Part shown: positions 1 to 6,300 of the stretch, in pieces
Layout of the letters: each line of letters opens with the position of its first letter
Numbering within the stretch: position 1 is the first letter of the stretch
Origin: an uncultured Ardenticatenia bacterium
GTDB taxonomy: Bacteria; Chloroflexota; Anaerolineae; Promineifilales; Promineifilaceae
Direction of reading: 5' to 3'
Assembly (NCBI GenBank): GCA_937858165.1
Contig: CALLZA010000203.1
Span: 1-11,792, forward strand
DNA length: 11,792 nucleotides
Notes under the pieces: model-generated
Told to the model about the DNA's origin: nothing
The model's input: the letters and a program-made list of their open reading frames with translations, nothing else
Databases searched by the model: none
Position numbers and translations under genes: made by a program

Positions 1-111
1 GTAGGCTTTGTGGATGGCGGTACATGCACAACGCAGTATGTGCAATGTTCGTCGGAGGGGTGAAAGTCTGAACAGAAAATTATTGCGAAAGATGGTGGGG
101 TTTGTTTTTTT
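1..111. other. Non-genomic run-off sequence outside the left adapter
   Basis: This stretch lies outside the P7 flow-cell end of the adapter that starts at 112. It ends in a T-rich run (104-111), which is the complement of the poly-A a read shows after passing the end of a library molecule. Nothing in it looks like a gene, and it should not be treated as part of the genome. Confidence 0.85.
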
Positions 112-177
112 CAAGCAGAAGACGGCATACGAAATCTAGTAGGGTCTCGTGGGCTCGGAGATGTGTATAAGAGACAG
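112..177 (+). other. Illumina Nextera P7/i7 adapter contamination
   Basis: Positions 112-135 match the P7 flow-cell sequence with one mismatch at 133. Positions 136-143 (CTAGTAGG) are the i7 index, one base from the N702 oligo index CTAGTACG. Positions 144-158 are the Nextera read-2 overhang, and 159-177 are the exact 19-bp Tn5 mosaic end AGATGTGTATAAGAGACAG. Genomic sequence can only begin at 178. Translation across the mosaic end gives the familiar artefact peptide YKRQ, so any open frame starting near 163 is spurious. Confidence 0.98.
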
Positions 178-267
178 TCCGAACCGCGCCTGGAAGAGGC
201 GCAGATACTTCGGCTCGTAGACCATCTTCAGCCCGGGGGTCGTCTCGCGCGCGTCATAGCCCTTCCG
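178..267 (-). pseudogene. Coding-like fragment on the minus strand, cut by adapter and by a probable chimeric join
   Basis: Read on the minus strand this stretch is open and nearly every codon ends in G or C, like real genes here. It encodes about 30 residues, roughly RKGYDARETTPGLK followed by MVYEPKYLRLFQARFG. The frame closes at a TAG on the minus strand at about 296-298, with no plausible start between that stop and the fragment. On the plus strand, both in-frame stops of the downstream synthase frame (TAG at 218-220 and 257-259) lie inside it. The family is not recognised. I infer a piece of a different locus joined head-to-head to the synthase gene; a genuine divergent gene is less likely because no intergenic sequence or start codon is visible. 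Confidence 0.45.
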
Positions 268-955
268 GGCCCGCCAACAGGCGCTGCTCGACGGCGGCTA
301 CGATGGCCGCCGGCCCGCCGACGTGTGCCCGGAAGAGGCGCTGCTGGCCGACCTGATTGCCGACGACGACGAAGCCGACAGCGGCCTCCAGTCGTACCTG
401 CATCACATGATGGCCGTCATGGCGTTCGATACGGCGCGTCGTGGGCGACTCATCTCAACCGTTGAATTGAATGGCTATACGCAATCGTTGGCTACGGCCG
501 TGGCCGACGCCCTCTTCCACTTCATCGGCCACGACCGGCAGCCGCCGCGCGACCCGGCGCGCTACTGCGCCGTTCGCGGGGCGCACATCGTCCACATGCT
601 GCGCGATATGATGGAGGATATAGACACAGGTTATGTCAATACTCCGGTCGAGTTTCTGGCGGCTAATGGGATAAGCCACGCGCCGACGGCGGCCGACCTG
701 GCCACGCCAGCGTTCCGGGCGTGGGTCGCCGCCCGCCTGCGGTTGGCCCGCGCCGAGTTCGCCGCCGGTCGAGCCTATCTAACCGGGTTGCGCAGCCGTC
801 GCTGCCGGCTGGCCGGCGCGGCCTACCTCGCCCGCTTCGAGTACGTGGCGGGCCTTATTGAGCGCGACGGCTATCGCCTGCGCGCCGACTACCCCGAACG
901 CCGCACGCCGGCCGCGGCCCTTTGGATGGCGGGGCGCGTCATGGCGAGTGAGTAG
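263..955 (+). CDS. Squalene/phytoene synthase family protein, 5'-truncated
   Basis: Enzymes of this family condense two prenyl diphosphates head-to-head; next to a phytoene desaturase the likely reaction is two geranylgeranyl diphosphates to phytoene, the first committed carotenoid step, at the cytoplasmic side of the membrane. The second aspartate-rich motif is visible as MLRDMMEDIDTGY (about 597-635), equivalent to the LRDxxED motif of CrtB. It is followed by a helical region and the family-like ending FEYVAGLIERDGYRLR. About 230 residues are present against roughly 280-300 in the family. The N-terminal part with the first Asp-rich motif is missing, because the frame runs into the probable chimeric junction near 263-268. 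A GTG at 323 is the first possible start inside, but residues before it (FRARQQALLDGGYDGR) also look like genuine family sequence, so I treat the gene as incomplete. It is 56 nt upstream of the next gene on the same strand. Confidence 0.8.
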   Translation, partial: FRARQQALLDGGYDGRRPADVCPEEALLADLIADDDEADSGLQSYLHHMMAVMAFDTARRGRLISTVELNGYTQSLATAVADALFHFIGHDRQPPRDPARYCAVRGAHIVHMLRDMMEDIDTGYVNTPVEFLAANGISHAPTAADLATPAFRAWVAARLRLARAEFAAGRAYLTGLRSRRCRLAGAAYLARFEYVAGLIERDGYRLRADYPERRTPAAALWMAGRVMASE

Positions 956-1011
956 GATTTTCAGGTTCACAGTTAACGCGAGTGCAATCGTAGACGACAG
1001 GCAGGAGATCC

Positions 1012-1692
1012 ATGTCCCATAACTTCAATCCTTCCTTAGCCGAAGAGATAGTTGCCGCAGCAACCATAGGGTTCAATATCCTTTTCAGCCCCATCACCAG
1101 GGGGTGGTACTCAGGTTGGGGCAGTACGCCCGAGGAGCGGCGGCGGCCGCTGCCCGGCGACGACATCGTGCCCCAACCACGCCTTGCGGCCACGCGGGCC
1201 ATTACCATCCGTGCCCCGGCCAGCACCGTCTGGCCGTGGCTGGCCCAGATGGGTCAGGGACGCGGCGGCCTCTACTCCTACGAAAAGCTGGAGAACCTCG
1301 CCCGGTGCGATATGCACAACGCCGACACGATCCATCCCGAATGGCAGTCGCCCGCGGTGGGCGATAAAGTGCGCTTTGGCCCAGAACCGTACCCCTTCCA
1401 ATACGTCCGGGCCATCGACGCCGGCCGCACCCTGGTGCTGGGCAGCGCGCCGGGGGAAACGAAGACGCCGGCCAGTTGGGTGTTTCACTTGGAGCCGATT
1501 GACGGCGGCGTTCGCCTCATCGTGCGCTCGCGCAATGGGTATGAGCCGGGGGCGATGAACACGCTCATCTGGCGAGGCATCACCGACCCGATCTTCTTCG
1601 TCATGGAGCGGCGGATGCTCATCGGCATTCGCGACCGCGCCGAGGCGCAGCTTGCAGAAATTAGGAATTACGAATTAGGAATTACAGATTAA
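1012..1692 (+). CDS. SRPBCC (START-like) family protein
   Basis: This 226-residue protein has the SRPBCC/polyketide-cyclase-like fold signature: from about residue 58 a strand-rich segment (AATRAITIRAPASTVWPWL) leads into WLAQMGQGRGGLYSYEKLEN, then NADTIHPEWQ and the strand SWVFHLEPIDGGVRLIVRSR, and a C-terminal helix. SRPBCC domains bind hydrophobic ligands in a deep pocket; what this one binds cannot be read from the sequence. AGGAG at 1003-1007 supports the ATG at 1012. It sits between the phytoene synthase-like gene and crtI in one direction, so co-transcription and a carotenoid-related or lipid-handling role are plausible, but this is inference. The last residues (RNYELGITD) are encoded by an intergenic-type AT-rich repeat that has entered the 3' end of the gene. 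Confidence 0.85.
   Translation: MSHNFNPSLAEEIVAAATIGFNILFSPITRGWYSGWGSTPEERRRPLPGDDIVPQPRLAATRAITIRAPASTVWPWLAQMGQGRGGLYSYEKLENLARCDMHNADTIHPEWQSPAVGDKVRFGPEPYPFQYVRAIDAGRTLVLGSAPGETKTPASWVFHLEPIDGGVRLIVRSRNGYEPGAMNTLIWRGITDPIFFVMERRMLIGIRDRAEAQLAEIRNYELGITD
1659..1686 (+). repeat. Two tandem 14-bp AT-rich repeats at the 3' end of the SRPBCC gene
   Basis: The unit AATTAGGAATTACG (1659-1672) is followed directly by AATTAGGAATTACA (1673-1686), 13 of 14 bases identical. The stretch is far richer in AT than its surroundings and supplies the last codons and almost the stop (TAA at 1690-1692). Short repeats of this general style are, to my knowledge, common between genes in several bacterial phyla including Chloroflexota. 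Confidence 0.85.
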
Positions 1693-1733
1693 GAGCGACC
1701 CATCTTCATTCCTCATTCTTCCGAGGTTTTATC

Positions 1734-3218
1734 ATGGCACAAGAAAACGTAATCGTCATCGGCGCCGGCATCGGCGGCATCTGCTCGGCCATTCGTCTGG
1801 CCCAGGCCGGGTTGCGCGTGACCATCGTCGAGAAGAACGCCCGCCCCGGCGGCCGTTGCGACCGCATCAGCCGCGAGGGCCACCACTTCGACACCGGCCC
1901 GACGCTGCTGGTCATGCCCCTGCTCTATGAAGAGGAGTTCCGCGGCCTGGGGGTGGAGATGCGTGACGTGGTCGATCTGCAGCGCGTCGATCCGACCTAT
2001 CACCTGGTCTTCGACGACGGCAGCCGGCTCAATCTGACGTCGGACATGAAGCGTATGTACGATCAGTTAGAAGGCATCGAGCGCGGCGCGTTCGATGGCC
2101 TGCTACGCTACATGGACGAGGGGTATCGCCACTACCAGTTGGGCACAGAGAAGCTGGTCTACCGCGACTTCCGCAGCTTCAGCGACTTCTTCAACTTCGA
2201 GAACCTGCCGCTCGTCTTTCAGGTCAAGCCGCTGGCGAACCATCACGACAACATGTCGATGTACTTCGACAGCGACCGGCTGAAGGCGGCGTTCACCTTC
2301 CAGGACGTCTACATGGGCCTCAGCCCGTTCGAGGCCCCGGCAACGTTCTCGATGATGGCCTACACCGAGCTGGCTCACGGCGTCTGGTATCCGCGCGGCG
2401 GCATGTACAGTATCATCGAAGCGCTGGTGCAGATGGCTCGCGACGCCGGGGTGGCGTTCGTGCTGGAGACGCAAGTCGAGGGCATCGACACCGACGGCGA
2501 GCGGGCACGCGGCGTGGTGCTGGAGGGCGGGCGCTACCTGGCGGCCGACGTCGTGCTGGCCAACGCCGACCTGCCCTACGTCTACCAGAATCTGCTGCCG
2601 GCCGACGAGGAAACGAAAAAGTTCGACGACATGCGCTTCTCCTGCTCCACGATCAGTTTCTTCTGGGGCGTCGATAAGGTCTACGACCCGATCGCCCCGC
2701 ACATGCTCTTCCTGGCCGACGACTACCGGGCCAACTTCGAGAGTATCATCGATGACCTGACCATCCCGGCCAACCCCAGCCTCTACGTCCACGCCCCGGC
2801 GCGGCTCGACCCGAGCATGGCCCCGCCCGGCGAGGACACCGTCGTGGCCGTCGTGCCCGTCGGCCACATGTCCGACGACGACCGGCAGGATTGGGCCACG
2901 ATGCGCGACCTGGCGCGGGAACACGTCTTCCGCCGGCTGGACACGATCGGCGTCTACGACTTGCGCGACCACATCAAGTTCGAGACGTCGTTCAGCCCGC
3001 TGTCGTGGCGCAAGCGGTATAACCTGATGAAGGGCAGCACCCACGGGCTGTGCCACAACCTGACCCAACTGGCCTACTTCCGGCCCGACAACCGGCACGA
3101 CCGCTACCATAACCTCTACTTTGTGGGGGCCAGCACGCGGCCGGGCACGGGCATGCCCACGGCGATGATCTCCGCCCGGCACGTGGCCTCGCGGATTCTA
3201 GAAGATTTGGCCGAGTGA
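1734..3218 (+). CDS. crtI: Phytoene desaturase (CrtI-type carotenoid oxidoreductase)
   Basis: CrtI-type enzymes are FAD-dependent, membrane-associated oxidoreductases that introduce double bonds into phytoene to give neurosporene, lycopene or related polyenes. The 494-residue length is typical. The N-terminal dinucleotide-binding fold is complete: GAGIGG at residues 10-15, glutamate 33 ending the second strand for the ribose, and RPGGRCD at 37-43. The C-terminal FAD/substrate signature runs over residues 460-487 (NLYFVGASTRPGTGMPTAM and the following helix). The middle contains FSCSTISFFWGVDK, a block characteristic of CrtI and its relatives. GAGG at 1723-1726 lies 7 nt before the ATG. Which carotenoid is made, and how many desaturation steps occur, cannot be told. 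Related members (CrtN, CrtD, CrtO-like) are possible alternatives, but the whole-length pattern fits CrtI best. It lies 41 nt after the SRPBCC gene, probably in one operon. Confidence 0.92.
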   Translation: MAQENVIVIGAGIGGICSAIRLAQAGLRVTIVEKNARPGGRCDRISREGHHFDTGPTLLVMPLLYEEEFRGLGVEMRDVVDLQRVDPTYHLVFDDGSRLNLTSDMKRMYDQLEGIERGAFDGLLRYMDEGYRHYQLGTEKLVYRDFRSFSDFFNFENLPLVFQVKPLANHHDNMSMYFDSDRLKAAFTFQDVYMGLSPFEAPATFSMMAYTELAHGVWYPRGGMYSIIEALVQMARDAGVAFVLETQVEGIDTDGERARGVVLEGGRYLAADVVLANADLPYVYQNLLPADEETKKFDDMRFSCSTISFFWGVDKVYDPIAPHMLFLADDYRANFESIIDDLTIPANPSLYVHAPARLDPSMAPPGEDTVVAVVPVGHMSDDDRQDWATMRDLAREHVFRRLDTIGVYDLRDHIKFETSFSPLSWRKRYNLMKGSTHGLCHNLTQLAYFRPDNRHDRYHNLYFVGASTRPGTGMPTAMISARHVASRILEDLAE

Positions 3219-3228
3219 AGAAGAGAAG

Positions 3229-3259
3229 AAACCGCGGATTTCGCAATTACACAGATTAG
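3229..3259 (+). repeat. Degenerate intergenic repeat-like segment after crtI
   Basis: Between the crtI stop and the terminator is a short AT-rich stretch containing ACCGCGGATTTCGCAATTAC and ACACAGATTA. It has the look of the short dispersed intergenic repeats seen in large Chloroflexota and some other environmental genomes. Only one copy is in the window, so the repeat status is from memory and not shown here. Confidence 0.3.
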
Positions 3260-3266
3260 AGGCGAA

Positions 3267-3298
3267 CAAAACCGGGCTGCTGTCGCAGCCCGGTTTTG
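3267..3298 (+). terminator. Stem-loop terminator after crtI (can act in both directions)
   Basis: A perfect 14-bp stem pairs 3267-3280 (CAAAACCGGGCTGC) with 3285-3298 (GCAGCCCGGTTTTG) around a TGTC loop. The 3' arm ends in four T residues, giving a U run in the crtI transcript; the 5' arm has four A residues, giving the same in the opposite transcript. It lies between two convergent genes, as expected for a shared intrinsic terminator. Confidence 0.85.
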
Positions 3299-3308
3299 CT
3301 GAGAGATA

Positions 3309-3339
3309 GGGCAGAGCCGAGGTCGCGCCGGCCCTGCCC
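3309..3339 (-). terminator. Second stem-loop, just after the stop of the large minus-strand gene
   Basis: On the minus strand GGGCAGGGCCG (3339-3329) pairs with CGGCTCTGCCC (3319-3309), an 11-bp stem with one G-U pair and a 9-nt loop. It begins 9 nt after the TAA of the large gene. There is no good U run directly after it, so it may stabilise the transcript end and leave termination to the next hairpin. Confidence 0.55.
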
Positions 3340-3348
3340 CATGGGGGA

Positions 3349-6300
3349 TTACGGGGTAACCTGCACGTCCTGGCACAGGTAGTTGGCCGTCACGCCGGTG
3401 ATGGCCGCCGAGTCGCCGCCCAGCGCGCCCAGGCCGTTGGTATACGGATCGGGCGACGTGATGGTGATGACGATCTCGCCGGTGCCGGCCGGCACGTTGG
3501 CCAGCGTGAAGCTGAGGATGTTGAGGAGGTCGCCCTTGTTGGGGCTGACGGGCGACTGCGTCTGGGTGACGCCGCCGGCGGTCACCGTGACGATGACCGG
3601 CCGCGCGTCCTTGTCGTTGTCCACGACCGCCAGTTCAACGTTGAAGTTCACCCGAGCCAGCGGGGCGGGGATGTCGATCACAAGCTGTTGGCTGGGGATC
3701 CACCCTTCGGCGACGTTCCAGTACACCTGCGAATCGCTGGTGTTGATCACCTCGAAGACGTTGACGTACTCCTGGTTCGGGTTGTTGTAGGTCGGGTAGA
3801 GGACGAACGCCCGCGGGATGTGCCCCTTGGTGCCCGACGTCTGCAGGAACCAGCGCCCGCGGATGTGGGCCGACGGGTTCAGATCCGCGCCATACCACAG
3901 GACGCCCCAGGTCCGAGGTGCCGGGCTGGTGGGCACGGCCATCTCGACGTACTGGTTGTTGGGGTAGATGAAGCGCACGTACTTGGCCGCGCCCTGGTTC
4001 TTGGCCGCCAACTGGCCGTAGAGTTCCACGACGTTGGCCGAGTTGGGGATGACCAGCTTGGCCTGTGCCTTGTGCTTCGTGTTCGAGCCCATGCCGATGC
4101 CCAGGATGTCGGTCCACCGGTGGGTGGCCGCGTTCACCGGGCAGGTGTTGACGATGGGCGGGGCGATGATGTTGACCACGGCGTCATCGTTGTCGGAGAC
4201 GGGGTCGCCGTTGAAGCCGGTGCCGCTGCCGGTGACGACGTCGGTGTGGATGGTTCCCGCCGCGCCGGTCACGTTGGCCGTGAACTGGCACTGGTAGTTG
4301 CCGCCCTGCGAAATCGATTGCGGCACGGCGCAGGTCGTGGCCGTTACCTGGCCCTGAACCTGGGTGATGTTGCCGTACACGTTGTCGGTCAGGCTGGTCA
4401 GGTTGACCGTGCCGCCGCCGGTGTTGTTGATGACCACCGTGAAGACCACCGGGCCGCCGGGGGCGTAGACCTGGGTCGGGTTGGCGGTCTTGATGACCTC
4501 GATGGCCGGGTCGGGGATGATGTTGACCGTCGCGTCGCCGCTGTCGCACACGTCGGGGTTCTTCGTCGTGTCGCACGCGGTGACGGTGTTGGTGTGGGTC
4601 GTGGGCGGGTTGCCCGTCACAGCGGCCGTGAACGTGCAGGTGTAGGTTCCGGTCAACGCCGCCAGCACGACAGGCGGCGTCACGTCACAGGTCGTGGCCG
4701 TGATGCCGTCGTGGCCGGTGGTGGTGATGTCGCCGTAGATGCTGTCGATCAGGCTGTTGAGGCTCAGGGTGATGGTGCCCTTGTTCTCCACCAGGATGGT
4801 GAAGGTCACCAGGTCGCCGGAGGCCACAACCGTCTTGTTGGGCGTCTTGGTCACTTCCAGCAGCGGCGTCTGGACGGCCGGAACGGTTACCGTGTCGTCG
4901 TTGCTGATCACCGGGATCTGGCCGTTCTGGGCCGAGCCGGTGGCGATGTTGGTCACCGAGCCGGCGTCGAGGTCGGCCTGGGTTACGGTGTAGGTGGCGG
5001 TGCAGGTGAAGAAGTCGCCCGGGTTCAGCGGGTTCGGCGTCTGCTGGCACGTCACCGTGTTCGGGTTAACGATCTTGTTATCCGTGACCGAATACGGCGG
5101 CGTCAGGGAGACGTTGCCGCTGTTGGTCACCTTGTAGGTGTAGGCGATGGTGTCGCCTACGCTGTCGTAGTTGACCGTCGTCGTGTCCTTGTCCAGCGTC
5201 AGCGCGGGCGTCTGCTGAATGGGGATGGACAGGTCGTCGGTGTCGGGCGGCGTCTCGGTCGAGTCGGCCGTGACCGTGTTGACCAGGTTGCCGCCGGCGT
5301 TCATCTCGGCCTGCGTCACGGTGTGGAGGCAGGTGAAGATCCACGTCTCGATCACTTGCAGCTTGCCGTCGTTGTTGACGTCGCCGCCCGGCTGTAGCAC
5401 GGGGGCCGCGTCACACTTCGCGTCGCTGACGGTGACGTTGGTCAGGGTCACGTTGCCGGTGTTGGTCACCGTGAACGTGTAGGGAACCTGCTGGCCGGCG
5501 GCGGTGATGAGCGCCGTGGTCGAAGACTTCACGACGTTCAGGCCAGGGTTATACTGGATCGGGATGTCGAGGTCATCGGTGGCGGGCGGCGTCTCGGTCG
5601 AGTCGGCCGTCACGACGTTGTGCAGTTGCGGGTTCGGCCCGGTGGCCGCGTCCAGCTCGGCCTGGGTCACCGTGTGGATGCAGGTGTAGACCCACGTCTC
5701 CAGCAAGCCCAACTGGCCGTCGTTGTTGGTGTCGCCCATCGGCCCGGTGGGGGCCGCGTCACACTTGGGGTCGGACACGGTGACGCCGGTCAGGCTGATG
5801 TTGCCGGTGTTGGTCACGTCGAAGGTGTAGACCACCTGTTGGCCGGCCTGGGTGATGAGCTGCGTCGTCGAGGACTTCACGACACTCAGCCCCGGCCGCT
5901 GCTGGATCGGAATCGACAGGTCGTCAGTGGCCGGGTCGGTCTCGGTTGAGTCGGCCGTCACCGTGTTGAGCAGGCTGCCGCCCGCGTCCATCTCGGCCTG
6001 CGTCACGGTGTGGATGCAGGTGTAGACCCAGGTCTCGGTCAGGTCCAGCTTGTTGTTGTTGTTGGTGTCGCCCGTCGGCCCGGTCGGCGGCAGGTCGCAC
6101 TTCGGGTCGCTGACGGTGACGTTGTTCAGGGGTACGTTGCCGGTGTTGGTCACCGTGAACGTGTAGGGAACCTGCTGGCCGGCGGCGGTGATGAGCGTCG
6201 TCGTCGAGCTCTTCACGACGTTCAGACCGGCGACCGGGGCCAGCGGCACGGTCACGGTGTCCTGGTTGGACGTGACCGGGTTGCCGCCATACTGGGCGCT

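Noticed and set aside
163..465. Plus-strand open frame beginning MYKRQ
   Set aside because: It starts inside the Tn5 mosaic end of the adapter, and its remainder is an out-of-frame shadow of the synthase gene.
2103..3182. Minus-strand open frame of 359 codons antisense to crtI
   Set aside because: Composition (V, H, R, E, G rich) is that of an antisense shadow; crtI is complete with full FAD motifs.
3688..5397. Plus-strand open frame of 569 codons antisense to the repeat region
   Set aside because: Same mirror effect; apparent repeats in it merely reflect the DNA repeats of the real gene.
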